Origin: Streptomyces roseolilacinus
Lineage (GTDB): Bacteria > Actinomycetota > Actinomycetes > Streptomycetales > Streptomycetaceae
DNA: 64,000 nt
Direction: 5' to 3'
NCBI RefSeq assembly: GCF_014649335.1
Contig: NZ_BMSV01000007.1
Span: 292,677 to 356,676, forward strand
This document shows, one piece after another, positions 31,193-40,202 of this stretch. A program made the position numbers and the translations under genes. The notes beneath the pieces were generated by a model that saw nothing but the letters and a program-made list of their open reading frames with translations, had not been told where the DNA came from and did not search any database. Every line of letters begins with the position of its first letter. Position 1 is the stretch's first letter.

Positions 31193-31672
31193 AGGCTGCG
31201 GTGGACTGCCACGCCCACATCAGGAGTGATGCGAGGGTGACGGCCGCTTCGTGGGACTGGGCGGTCTCGTCGTACCGAGCGGCGATGCCACGCCACTGCT
31301 TCAGGCGGTCGAAGCACCGTTCCACGTCGTCGCGGTGCTGGTAGACCTCGCGGTCGAAGGCCGGCGGGCGACCCCGCGGCTGCCGCGCCGGGCCCGGTTG
31401 CGGGCCTGGCCGGCCCGCAGCATCCGGCCGAGCGTCCCGTCCACCGCCCACCCGCGAAAACGCGTGTGCAGCGTGGCTCACGGACCGTGACGCTCCGGCA
31501 CGTCCCGCCAGGCGACACCGGTGCGGAACTTCCCCACGATCCCGTTCGGGACCCTGCGGTCGTCCAGCCGCTTCCGCCCCCGCATCGAGCCGGGCGGCAA
31601 CGGCCGGACGAACTCCCACCCGGCATCCGACAGTTCATGGCGACGTATCACGGCACCATGCTCCACCAGCAA
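31193..31672 (-). pseudogene. Degenerate IS5-family transposase
   Basis: Minus-strand fragments of one transposase lie in two frames. The N-terminal part (VEHGAVIRRHELSDAGWEFV, then GKFRTGVAWRDVPERHGP) runs until about 31478, and the C-terminal part (REVYQHRDDVERCFDRLKQW, then GIAARYDETAQS) lies in another frame further on. The N-terminal helix-turn-helix and the C-terminal DDE end are typical of IS5-group transposases, but the middle, including the first catalytic Asp residues, is missing and the frame is broken. The total span of about 480 bases is about half of a working gene. It abuts the MMPL gene and marks the right edge of the two-component/MMPL block. Confidence 0.8.
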
Positions 31673-31685
31673 TGATCATTCGAAG
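31668..31685 (-). repeat. Right end of the imperfect inverted repeat, at the IS5-like remnant
   Basis: On the minus strand this reads CTTCGAATGATCATTGCT and precedes the transposase N-terminus directly. It mirrors the 18-base element at 26781-26798 with three transitions. It could be the terminal repeat of the IS that left the transposase remnant. Confidence 0.5.
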
Positions 31686-31704
31686 GCGCCGCCCAGCGGG
31701 ACGC

Positions 31705-33696
31705 TCAGCGCAGGGCGTCGATCCGCGTCCCGTCCTCCAGCCTGCCGGTCAGCTCCACCCGCGTGCCCCGCTCCGCCTCGACCGCCAGCAGCCGCCCCTC
31801 GGCACCCTCCTCGACGCCCCCGGACGTGGCCAGCGACGCCACCTGCGGACTGCCCGCCGCCAGCACGTACCACCGGTCGCCCGGACCCTTCCACAACACC
31901 CCGGCCAGCACGTGCGGTTCGCGCGTGCCGCAGGTCGGCGAGTCCTCGACCCGCGCCGCGATCGCCCCGGCCGACGGCGGCTCGCCCGGCCCGGTGTCCG
32001 GCGCGGGCGCCTGGAACTGCGCCAGCACCCTGCTGCCCGGCCCCCGCCACGTCTCCGCGCGCGTGCACAGCCACACCGCCGTCCCGGTGCCCGGACCGGG
32101 CAGCTCCTGCTCGGCGAACCGCCACGAGTTCACCGACCGCACGCCCAGCGCCCGCATCGTCGGCAGCAGGCACGCCGTACGCGCCCACTCCCGCCGCGCG
32201 TCCCGGCCCGCCACGTCCGCGGGCTTCACCGGCGGGCCCGACGTGAGCCGCACCGGGGTCAGCTCGCCCAGGTCCGTCAGGACCCGCGTCGCCACCCCGT
32301 CCCGCACCTCCAGCACGTCCCACGACCGGCAGTCCCTCGCCGTGGCCGGGCTCTGCATCGGCGCGGTCACCCCGGCCGCGTCCCGCTCCAGCGGCCGCGT
32401 GCCCCCGTCCGGCACCAGCAGGTCCCGCACGGCCACGTCCCGCACCCACGGCGCCGTCAGGTAGCGCACGTTGGCGTACGTACGCCCCACCACCAGGGCC
32501 GACGACGCCGCCGTGTCCGCCCCGTCGGTACGGGCGAAGTCCAGCGCCGCCCCGTCCGTGCCGTCCTCCGGCTCCGCGTACCGCACCGCCCGCAGCCCGT
32601 CGTGGAACAGCACCACCCGCGCGCCGTCCACCTCGCCCGCGAACAGCAGCTGCGGCGGGCCCATCGGCGGCCCCGGCATCGTGCTCGGCGTCACCGACGC
32701 CCGCACCCGCGAACCGGGCCGCGCCCACACCGCGAGCGCCCGCCGCAGCAGCGCCTCGTCGTCGACCAGCCCACCCCGCGCCGGCCACACCGAGAAGTCC
32801 GTACGGGACGAGCGCTGCCACGCGGCCGGCGCGACCCGCCGCAGCTTCGCCGGGTCCAGCGCCGCCTCCGACACCGGGTTGCGCGCGTACGGCGGCGCCG
32901 CCGCGCCGTCCGGCCCCCAGCCCCCGCCCGGCAGCCCCAGCAGCGCCCCGCACACCACCGCCGCCACGCCCGCCGCGAGCGCCGCCTTCACGTGCTGCCG
33001 CCGCCGCATCAGGTCCGTGGGCCGCGCCTGGAGCGAACACGGGTCGAACTCCGGGGACTCCAGCAGCGCCGTGCCGCCCGCCCCGCCGGCCGCCTCGATC
33101 CGGTCCGCCTCCGCCAGGGCGGCCTTCGGGTCCGCGACGCGGGCCGCGGCCAGCATCCGCCGCACCTCCGCGTCGCCCTGCCGCTCCAGGCAGCGCAGCA
33201 CGTACGCGGCCCGCCCGGCACCCGACAGGGCCGCCATCCGCTGGTCCAGCGCCAGTTCGTCGGCGCCGCCCGACCGGGGGAACAGCCGCAGCCCCCACAC
33301 GACCGGCAGCAGCGGCGGCAGTTGCGCCCGCTTCGGCCGCGCCCGGCGCCAGAGCGGCAGGCCGGCCTCCAGGGCCTGCCGCAGCACCCGCCCGCGCAGG
33401 TACGCGTACCCCGGGTCCACGGCGTCCTCCGGGCGCCGCTGCACCGGCACCGCCGCCTCGCCGCCCCCCGCCGTGCGGCGCCGGGGCAGCGACCGCTGGA
33501 CCAGCGCGTGCGCGGTGAGGACGCGCCGGTGCCGGCCGAGGGACGGCGGCAGCACCAGGTAGGCGATGCGGACCAGCCGTGGATAGTGCTCGACGAGCGC
33601 CGCCTCGGCCTGCTCCACGTCGACGGGAGCGACGGCGGAGGCCGCGCCGCCCGACTCCGCGGCTTTTCGGGTGTGCTGGGCTTCCTGGGTGCTCAC
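31705..33696 (-). CDS. Sigma-factor-like protein with one membrane segment and a large C-terminal domain
   Basis: A 663-residue protein. The N-terminal 200 residues resemble the regions of ECF sigma factors in degenerate form (ALVEHYPRLVRIAYLVLPPS; LSGAGRAAYVLRCLERQGDA). A single hydrophobic helix follows near residue 240 (KAALAAGVAAVVCGALLGLP) and then about 400 residues, probably outside the membrane, with no recognised domain but conserved-looking Trp/Cys positions. Proteins of this build recur in Streptomyces and their function is unknown; a membrane-anchored remnant of a sigma/anti-sigma system is one guess. It starts with a GTG two bases after the stop of the alpha-N-acetylglucosaminidase gene, so the two are probably coupled. 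Confidence 0.72.
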   Translation of the reverse strand: MSTQEAQHTRKAAESGGAASAVAPVDVEQAEAALVEHYPRLVRIAYLVLPPSLGRHRRVLTAHALVQRSLPRRRTAGGGEAAVPVQRRPEDAVDPGYAYLRGRVLRQALEAGLPLWRRARPKRAQLPPLLPVVWGLRLFPRSGGADELALDQRMAALSGAGRAAYVLRCLERQGDAEVRRMLAAARVADPKAALAEADRIEAAGGAGGTALLESPEFDPCSLQARPTDLMRRRQHVKAALAAGVAAVVCGALLGLPGGGWGPDGAAAPPYARNPVSEAALDPAKLRRVAPAAWQRSSRTDFSVWPARGGLVDDEALLRRALAVWARPGSRVRASVTPSTMPGPPMGPPQLLFAGEVDGARVVLFHDGLRAVRYAEPEDGTDGAALDFARTDGADTAASSALVVGRTYANVRYLTAPWVRDVAVRDLLVPDGGTRPLERDAAGVTAPMQSPATARDCRSWDVLEVRDGVATRVLTDLGELTPVRLTSGPPVKPADVAGRDARREWARTACLLPTMRALGVRSVNSWRFAEQELPGPGTGTAVWLCTRAETWRGPGSRVLAQFQAPAPDTGPGEPPSAGAIAARVEDSPTCGTREPHVLAGVLWKGPGDRWYVLAAGSPQVASLATSGGVEEGAEGRLLAVEAERGTRVELTGRLEDGTRIDALR

Positions 33697-33698
33697 GT

Positions 33699-36600
33699 TC
33701 AGCGCAACGAGTGACGGTGGGGTTGGTCACCTCCCGCCCCCCGCGCCCCCCACCCCGCGAGCCCGTCGAACACCGCCGTGCCGCGCGCCCCGCTCCCGCC
33801 GTGCGCGGCCGTCATGAACACCCCGGCGTCCTGCACGGCGGACGCCCCCGCGGCCGGCGCCGTCGCGACGGTGCGCCACGTCGCGCCGCCGTCCGCCGAA
33901 CACGCCCCGGTGAACGCGCCCGCCGACCGCGACAGCCGCAGCACCACCGGCGCCGCCACCCCCACCAGCTGCCGGTACGTGTCGAGGGCGCCGTCGCCGT
34001 CGGCGTCCCACGCGAGCACCACGCCCCGCGCCGGCGTCACCGCCAGGTACACGAACCCCGGCGCCCCCGGCACGGCCAGCGCGTCGCGCACGGCGATCCC
34101 GGCGCGCGCCCACGGCCCCGTCGCCGTCTGCGCCTCCACCCGCACCCGGAGCGCCCCGCCCTCCGCGAGGGCGCCCTCCCGGTAGAACGCGCCGAACTCC
34201 GCGACGCGCCGCCACAGGTCCCGGCCCCCGCCGTTGACCGCGAACCGCCCGCCCAGCCGCCCGAAGACCGCGTCGTTCGCCGAGTGGGTGCGCCACCCGT
34301 CGCCGAGCGGCCCCGCCACGTACAGCTCGCCCCGCCGCACCGCCGTCACCGGCGGCTCGCCCTCGGGGCCGTACGTGGCGCGCACCGTGTACGGCAGCGG
34401 CTCGACCGGGTCGGTGAGCGGCCGGGCGGGCGCGGTGATCCGCCAGGACGCGGTGGCCGAACCGGCGGCGGGGACGGGCCCGGCGCGCCGGTCCGCCGCG
34501 CCGCCGGCCGCCGGGACGTCGAGGGTCAGGCCGACGGGGCCGGTGCCGCGCAGGCCGCTGGTGTTGCGGAACGTCACGGTCACCTCGGCGCCGCCGCCCG
34601 GCGCGAGCGCCGGCGGGTCGCAGGCGACGGTGACGGCCCCCTGGTACGGGGCGCGCGCGAGCACGTCGCGGACGCGCCGGGCGGTGCGGTACGGGTCGCC
34701 GGACGGCCGCAGCGGGTACGGCCGCGTGCCCCGGCTCCAGGCGTCCTCGGCGGCGTACCAGTCGGCCGGCCGGGGCTCGCGGCCCTCGGCGAGCGCGTCC
34801 TGCAGCTCCTCCAGGTACGCCCGCCAGCGCGGCAGGTACACGTCCGCGATCAGCCCCGACCAGTCCCGGTTGGCGTAGCCCGCGAGCCGCCCGCCGTCCG
34901 CCGCCGCCCGGTCCGCCCACGACGTGACGAGGACCCGCGCCGTGCGCTCCAGGCCCTCGCGGCGGGCCTCCGCCAGCCACGGGCCCAGCAGGAACGCCCG
35001 GTGCGCGCCCGCCACCTCGTCCGCCAGCCGCATCAGCCGCAGCCACAGCCCGGACAGGGTCCGCAGCGCCGCCCGGTCCTTCGCCGCGTACGCCGCGTCC
35101 AGCTGCCCGATCAGCTGCCGGGAGCGGTTGGCGAGCGCCTGCCGGGCCACGTCCGTCAGGTCGTGGCGGTACGCGTCGGAGCGGCGCAGCTCCTCCCGGA
35201 CGCCGAGCAGCGCGGTGAGCGCCCCGTCGAAGGCCGCCGGGTCGAAGGCGGGGGAGCGGGTCGCGTGGTGCGCCCCGGAGCGCGCCGACAGGGACGGCCG
35301 GGCGGCGAACACCGAGTCGTGCGGCCGCCCGTCGTCGCTGGTGAGCCGGTACGCCGTGGCGCGCAGGCAGGCGAACGCGGCGCGGGCCGAGGCGTCGGGG
35401 CCGCCGTAGCGCAGGTCGGCGTAGCGCGCGAACCACCGCGCGCGGTCCACGGGCTCCTGCCGCCAGGCCAGTTCGGAGAACAGCTCGAAGGCGGCCGGGT
35501 CCCGCTCGGCGGCCTCCGGCATGTAGGCGGTGCCGGCGAGCGCCGAGCCGGGCCGGTCGCGCCACGCGGTGAACCGCTCGGCCCACCGGTGCGTCGCGGC
35601 GCCGAGCGTGGTGCGGCCGCCGAAGTTGGGGATCGTGCCGAACGCGTAGGGCGCGCCGCCCCAGTCCCGCTCCCGGTCGGTGACCGCCTCCAGGTCGGAC
35701 AGCCCGTCGACGACGAGGAGCCGCGACCGGTCGAGGGCGTCGAGCAGTTCGCGGCGCGGGTTGCCCTGCCAGCCGAGGACCACCCAGGTCGCCCGGGGGA
35801 GGGCCGCGCGCAGGGCCGCCTCGACGGCGCGGGCGGCGTCCGGGACGGGCACGTCGCCGGGGTCGCCGCCCTCGTGGAGCAGGTCCATCTTGACGTGCCG
35901 GACCTCCCCGAACAGCTCCCGCTGGTGGCGGTAGTAGGCGGCGGCGACCCGGCGGAACGCGTCGGTGCGCGGGTCCAGCCAGCCGGGGCGGGGCAGCCCG
36001 GCCCAGGTGCCCTGCGGGATCGTGCGGGCCCCGGGGACGCGGTCGGCGAAACCGTCCGGGACGGTGCCGAAGTAGCCCGGCAGGACGGGGGACATGCCCA
36101 GTTCCCGCAGCCGCTCCGCGATGCGGCGGCCGAGCGCCGCCCGGCGGGCGAGGAGGTCGGGGGAGGGCGGCCCGCCGTACCCGCTCAGGTTCTGCAGCAG
36201 CCACCAGGGCTGGTGCGACGGCGCGGGGATCCAGGCCCGCGCCTCGGCGTCGGTGTGGCCGAACTCCCGCAGCAGCCGGTGGTACACCGCCTCCGTGCCG
36301 GTGGTGACCAGCACCTCGTTGCAGCCGTGCAGGGCCAGCACGTCGATCAGCCGCTCCCAGCGCGGCCAGTCGGCGTACGGGGCGGTGTAGCCGTCGTGGG
36401 TGTCGTTGAGGACGAACCGGTGCGGGACGGTGGCGCGGCGGGCGAGCGGCGCGGGCGGGGCGGGCAGGACGCGGGGCGGCACGGGCCGGCCACCGCCCCA
36501 GGGGACGTGCGTCCCGCACGCGTACTTCAGGTACCAGTGGACGCCGGTGAGCAGCGCGACGGGGCCGGTCCCGGCGACCCGGACGCGTCCCCGCGCGCCG

Positions 36601-36824
36601 GTGACGCGGAACCGCTCGGGGCCGGAGGACAGCGGGACGAGGTCGAACCGGTCGGCGTGGGCGGCGGGCAGGACGCGGTGGAGGGCGGCGCGGGCGGCGG
36701 CCGCGGGATCGGGGTGCGGCGGGGCCGCGGCCGCGGGGGCGTGCCCGGCGAGGGCGGCGGCCGCTCCGGCCGCTCCGGCGGTCCCGATCAGGTCACGGCG
36801 GGACATTCTGGATGGTTCGGGCAC
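33699..36824 (-). CDS. Secreted alpha-N-acetylglucosaminidase (GH89)
   Basis: A 1041-residue extracellular glycoside hydrolase. The N-terminus has a Tat-type signal (SRRDLIGTAGAAGAAAALAG). NAGLU domains follow: a small N-terminal domain (about 45-125), a TIM barrel (GVHWYLKYACGTHVPWGGG, KMDLLHEGGDPGDV, VVLGWQGNP) to about residue 460, and a helical C-terminal domain to about 720. The last 300 residues add beta-rich modules, one NEW3-like (ALAPGGGAEVTVTFRNTSG), longer than the human enzyme. It removes terminal alpha-linked GlcNAc from glycans. The GTG start adds six residues before an ATG (MSRRDLIG) that is equally possible; neither has a clear ribosome site. It is probably co-transcribed with the downstream sigma-like gene. 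Confidence 0.9.
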   Translation of the reverse strand: MPEPSRMSRRDLIGTAGAAGAAAALAGHAPAAAAPPHPDPAAAARAALHRVLPAAHADRFDLVPLSSGPERFRVTGARGRVRVAGTGPVALLTGVHWYLKYACGTHVPWGGGRPVPPRVLPAPPAPLARRATVPHRFVLNDTHDGYTAPYADWPRWERLIDVLALHGCNEVLVTTGTEAVYHRLLREFGHTDAEARAWIPAPSHQPWWLLQNLSGYGGPPSPDLLARRAALGRRIAERLRELGMSPVLPGYFGTVPDGFADRVPGARTIPQGTWAGLPRPGWLDPRTDAFRRVAAAYYRHQRELFGEVRHVKMDLLHEGGDPGDVPVPDAARAVEAALRAALPRATWVVLGWQGNPRRELLDALDRSRLLVVDGLSDLEAVTDRERDWGGAPYAFGTIPNFGGRTTLGAATHRWAERFTAWRDRPGSALAGTAYMPEAAERDPAAFELFSELAWRQEPVDRARWFARYADLRYGGPDASARAAFACLRATAYRLTSDDGRPHDSVFAARPSLSARSGAHHATRSPAFDPAAFDGALTALLGVREELRRSDAYRHDLTDVARQALANRSRQLIGQLDAAYAAKDRAALRTLSGLWLRLMRLADEVAGAHRAFLLGPWLAEARREGLERTARVLVTSWADRAAADGGRLAGYANRDWSGLIADVYLPRWRAYLEELQDALAEGREPRPADWYAAEDAWSRGTRPYPLRPSGDPYRTARRVRDVLARAPYQGAVTVACDPPALAPGGGAEVTVTFRNTSGLRGTGPVGLTLDVPAAGGAADRRAGPVPAAGSATASWRITAPARPLTDPVEPLPYTVRATYGPEGEPPVTAVRRGELYVAGPLGDGWRTHSANDAVFGRLGGRFAVNGGGRDLWRRVAEFGAFYREGALAEGGALRVRVEAQTATGPWARAGIAVRDALAVPGAPGFVYLAVTPARGVVLAWDADGDGALDTYRQLVGVAAPVVLRLSRSAGAFTGACSADGGATWRTVATAPAAGASAVQDAGVFMTAAHGGSGARGTAVFDGLAGWGARGAGGDQPHRHSLR

Positions 36825-36993
36825 CGGCGCAGGCTACCCGGGGCTCGCCCCCGGGGCGGGGGAGCGAAACGGCACCGCGGCCGGATGCGCGCGGAGCGAA
36901 CTCGTACGGCCGCGTCCGTGACGGCCCGGCCCCGTCCGCCGCCCCGGCGCCCGCACGGACGGGCGGCGCGGGACGTCCGGCCGCGCGCGGGGC

Positions 36994-37644
36994 TCAGGTC
37001 CGGTCGAGGTACGCCAGCACGGCGAGGACCCGGCGGTTGTCGTCGTCCGACACCTTCAGGTCCAGCTTGGCGAAGATGTTGGAGGTGTGCTTCGCGACGG
37101 CCCGCTCGGTGACGAGGAGCTGCGCGGCGATGGCCGTGTTGGACCTGCCCTGCGCCATCAGCTCCAGCACCTCCAGCTCGCGCGGCGTGAGCCGGCCCAG
37201 CGGCTCGTCCCGCGCCCGGCCCCGGTCCAGCAGCTGCGAGATGACCTGCGGGTCCATCGCCGTGCCGCCGGCCGCCACCCGCCGCACCGCGTCGACGAAC
37301 CGGTCCGCGTCGAACACCCGGTCCTTCAGCAGGTAGCCGACGCCGCCGTCGCCGTCCGCCAGCAACTCCCGCGCGTACAGCCGCTCGACGTGCTGCGACA
37401 GCACCAGCACCGGCAGCCCCGGCCGGGCGCGGCGGGCGGCGAGGGCGCACTGCAGGCCCTCGTCGGTGTGCGACGGCGGCAGCCGGACGTCGACGACCGC
37501 GACGTCCGGCTCCAGCTCCGCGAGGGCCCGGGACAGTTCGGGGCCGGTCGCGACGGCGGCGAGCATCTCGCAGCCGTACGCCTCCAGCAACCGCACCAGC
37601 CCGTCCCGCAGCAGGAACAGGTCTTCCGCTAGGACGACACGCAC
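36994..37644 (-). CDS. NarL/FixJ-family response regulator
   Basis: A 216-residue regulator with receiver domain (phosphoacceptor Asp in VAVVDVRLPPSHTDEGL) and a LuxR-type helix-turn-helix (LTPRELEVLELMAQGRSNTA, followed by TERAVAKHTSNIFAKL). Its GTG start overlaps the kinase gene end by 16 bases and is preceded by GGAG at correct spacing, so translation is coupled. It forms a pair with the sensor kinase upstream. No target can be named from the sequence. The 169-base stretch between this gene and the glycosidase gene holds no further gene. Confidence 0.93.
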   Translation of the reverse strand: MRVVLAEDLFLLRDGLVRLLEAYGCEMLAAVATGPELSRALAELEPDVAVVDVRLPPSHTDEGLQCALAARRARPGLPVLVLSQHVERLYARELLADGDGGVGYLLKDRVFDADRFVDAVRRVAAGGTAMDPQVISQLLDRGRARDEPLGRLTPRELEVLELMAQGRSNTAIAAQLLVTERAVAKHTSNIFAKLDLKVSDDDNRRVLAVLAYLDRT

Positions 37645-39059
37645 GGGATCTCCATCGTCACCACGGTCGGGCCGCCGACGGGGCTGCTGACGGCCAGGAC
37701 GCCGTCGAAGGCACCGAGCCGGCGCTCGACCCCGCCCAGCCCGGAGCCGCCCCCGGCCGCCCCCGCCCCGGCGCCGCCGATCCCGTCGTCGGTGACGGTG
37801 ACGCTCAGCATGACGCCGGTGTACCGGACGTCGATCCACACGCGGTCCGCCCGCGCGTGCTTGACCACGTTGGTGAGGACCTCGCTGACCGCGAAGTACG
37901 CCGCCGACTCCACCGGCGGCTCCACCCGGCCCGGCAGGTCCACCGTCACCTCGGCGGGGAGCGGCAGCCGCAGCGCGAGGGCCCGGACGGCGTCGCCCAG
38001 GCCGCGCTCGGCGAGGACGGGCGGGTGGATGCCCCGCACCAGGTCGCGCAGTTCGGCCAGGGCGGCGGCCGAGTCCTCCCGCGCCTTCGCCAGCAGCGCC
38101 TTCGCCCGCGCCGGGTCCTTCTCGACGAGCGCCTCGATCGTGCCGAGGTCCATGCCCATGGCGACCAGCCGCGCCTGCGCCCCGTCGTGCAGGTCCCGTT
38201 CGATGCGGCGCAGTTCGGTGGCCGAGGCGTCGACGGCGTCGTGCCGGGTCTCGGTGAGCCGGTCGATCCGCTCGTGCAGCTCCGCCTCCGGCGGCCGGCC
38301 CAGCAGCGCCTTCGTCAGCGTGAAGTGGCCGCGCAGCAGCACCGGGCCGAAGCGCAGCCCCACCGCGAGGAGGACCAGCCCGAGCCCGCCCGCCGCCATC
38401 CCGGTGCCCAGGCCGTCCACCGGCACGAAGGCGTACCAGTACGGGTCGGCACCCCCGTCGAACGCCCGCCACAGGCCCGCCGCCAGCACCAGGCCCTCCA
38501 CGCCGTACGCGAGGACCAGCGCGGGGGCGAGCGCGGTGAGGAACCCGGCGGACGGGTCCGTGAGCAGCCACAGCACGTCCCGCCAGGTCGCCGGGTCCTT
38601 CAGCAGGTGCGCGCAGCGCTCCGCCCGGCCGACGAGCCCGCCGCGCGCGTCGGCCGGCGGCGGACGGTACGCCTCCGGGATCCGCACCCCCGCCCAGCGG
38701 GCCGCCAGCGCCCGCCGCGCGCGGGCGTGGGCCCGCACCAGCGCCAGCACCGAGGGCGTCGTCAGCACGCCGACCCCCAGCGGGATCAGGGCCACCGACA
38801 CCAGGGTGCACACCAGGAGGACGACCGAGGCGGGCAGCGCGGTCAGCGCCACCGCGAACCCCCGTACCGCGGCGAGCAGAGCCGCCCGCGCCGGGCCGGC
38901 CGGGGCGCCGCCCCCGCCGCCGTACGCCGCGCCCGCGTCCCCCGCCGTGGTCGTCCCCGCCGCCGTCCCCGCCACCGTCGCCTCCCGCGTCCGTGTCCCG
39001 CGGCGCGCCCCGTGTCGCGCCGCCGCCCCAGTCTCCCCGCCGGGCGGAGGGCGGGTCAC
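37629..39059 (-). CDS. Sensor histidine kinase, NarL-system type (HisKA_3)
   Basis: A 476-residue kinase. After a Gly/Ala-rich cytoplasmic tail of about 55 residues come four hydrophobic segments (VVLLVCTLVSVALIPLGVGV; FLTALAPALVLAYGVEGLVL; GMAAGGLGLVLLAVGL) forming a putative actinobacterial sensor domain. The HisKA_3 phosphoacceptor box reads IERDLHDGAQARLVAMGMDLG-like from about residue 300, and an HATPase domain (EVLTNVVKHARADRV; DDGIGGA) ends the protein. Members of this group are among the commonest Streptomyces kinases and often respond to envelope stress or antibiotics. It is transcribed leftward with the regulator. Confidence 0.92.
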   Translation of the reverse strand: MTRPPPGGETGAAARHGARRGTRTREATVAGTAAGTTTAGDAGAAYGGGGGAPAGPARAALLAAVRGFAVALTALPASVVLLVCTLVSVALIPLGVGVLTTPSVLALVRAHARARRALAARWAGVRIPEAYRPPPADARGGLVGRAERCAHLLKDPATWRDVLWLLTDPSAGFLTALAPALVLAYGVEGLVLAAGLWRAFDGGADPYWYAFVPVDGLGTGMAAGGLGLVLLAVGLRFGPVLLRGHFTLTKALLGRPPEAELHERIDRLTETRHDAVDASATELRRIERDLHDGAQARLVAMGMDLGTIEALVEKDPARAKALLAKAREDSAAALAELRDLVRGIHPPVLAERGLGDAVRALALRLPLPAEVTVDLPGRVEPPVESAAYFAVSEVLTNVVKHARADRVWIDVRYTGVMLSVTVTDDGIGGAGAGAAGGGSGLGGVERRLGAFDGVLAVSSPVGGPTVVTMEIPCVSS

Positions 39060-39104
39060 TGGGCCGGGCCCCCGGCCCGGGGTGTACCTGGCACCACCCC
39101 CGCC

Positions 39105-40100
39105 CTACGGGCCGAGGACCTTCGCCTCCAGTTCGGGGCCGATCCCCACCGGCTCCCGGTCCGGCCGCCGCGGCGCCTCGCCGCCGAGGCCGCGCAGCCA
39201 CGCCCACGTGTCGGCGACGGTCTCCTCGACGGGGCGGCACCGCAGGCCGGAGGCGAGCGCCTTGCTCACGTCGGCGCCGTGCATCGCGTCGTGCATCTCG
39301 CCCGGCGGGACCCACACGGGCAGCCCGGTCCAGGGCTCGACGCCCGCGGCGAGGATCCGGTCGGGCGGGGTCCAGCGCAGTTCGGCGTCCGAGCCGGTCG
39401 CCCGGACGCAGGCGTCCAGCAGTTCGCCCATCGTCGCGTGCCCCGGCCGGCTCACCAGGTCGTACGGGCCGGCCAGCCCGCCCTCGGCGGCGTCCAGCAG
39501 CCACCCGGCGAGGTCCCGCACGTCGACGTACTGCAGCGGCAGGTCGCGCGGTCCCGGCGCGAGGACGGGGCCGCCGCGCGCGATCCGGTTCAGCCACCAC
39601 GGCAGCCGGCCCACGTTCTCCCAGGGGCCCAGGATCAGCCCCGCCCGCACCAGCAGCGTCCGCTCCGGGCCGAACGCCCCGACCGCCGCCAGCTCCGCGC
39701 CCCGCTTGGCGCGTGCGTACGGCACGTCGTCCCCGTCGTCCGGCGACGCCTCCACGACCGGTTTGTCCTCGCGCAGTTCGGCCACCAGCGGCCACTCGTA
39801 CACGGAGCAGCTCGACACGTAGAGGTACCGCCCCGCCCGCCCCGCCAGCAGCCGGGCCGCGTCCCGCACGGCCGAGGGCGCGCCCGACCAGGTGTCGACG
39901 ACCGCGTCCCACGTGCCCTCGCGCAGCGCGGACAGGCCCGCCCCGTCCGGCACCGACCGGTCGCCGCGCAGCACCGCCGCACCGGCGGGCGGTTCGTGCC
40001 GCCCCCGGTGGAACACCGTCACCTCCCAGCCACGGGCGAGACCGGCCTCGGCCACGGCGCGCCCCACGAACTCCGTACCACCCAGGATCAGAAGCCTCAT
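39105..40100 (-). CDS. NAD-dependent epimerase/dehydratase family protein
   Basis: A 331-residue extended short-chain dehydrogenase. The Rossmann start is MRLLILGGTEFVGRAVAEAG, the Ser/Tyr/Lys catalytic set appears as YVSSCSVYE and YARAKRGAE, and later GPYDLVSRPGHATMGELLDA is typical for the family. It probably acts on a nucleotide sugar or a similar substrate. It is not in an obvious cluster; the two-component pair lies downstream and a membrane protein gene is divergent with about 100 bases between. Confidence 0.88.
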   Translation of the reverse strand: MRLLILGGTEFVGRAVAEAGLARGWEVTVFHRGRHEPPAGAAVLRGDRSVPDGAGLSALREGTWDAVVDTWSGAPSAVRDAARLLAGRAGRYLYVSSCSVYEWPLVAELREDKPVVEASPDDGDDVPYARAKRGAELAAVGAFGPERTLLVRAGLILGPWENVGRLPWWLNRIARGGPVLAPGPRDLPLQYVDVRDLAGWLLDAAEGGLAGPYDLVSRPGHATMGELLDACVRATGSDAELRWTPPDRILAAGVEPWTGLPVWVPPGEMHDAMHGADVSKALASGLRCRPVEETVADTWAWLRGLGGEAPRRPDREPVGIGPELEAKVLGP

Positions 40101-40202
40101 GCGCTCGACTCTGCCCCGGTGCCTCCGCCCCGCCCAGCGCTTCCGCTACCGGAGGAACAGCCGGAAGCGGAAACTCCGCCCGAGTGAGAACATGTTCCAG
40201 CC

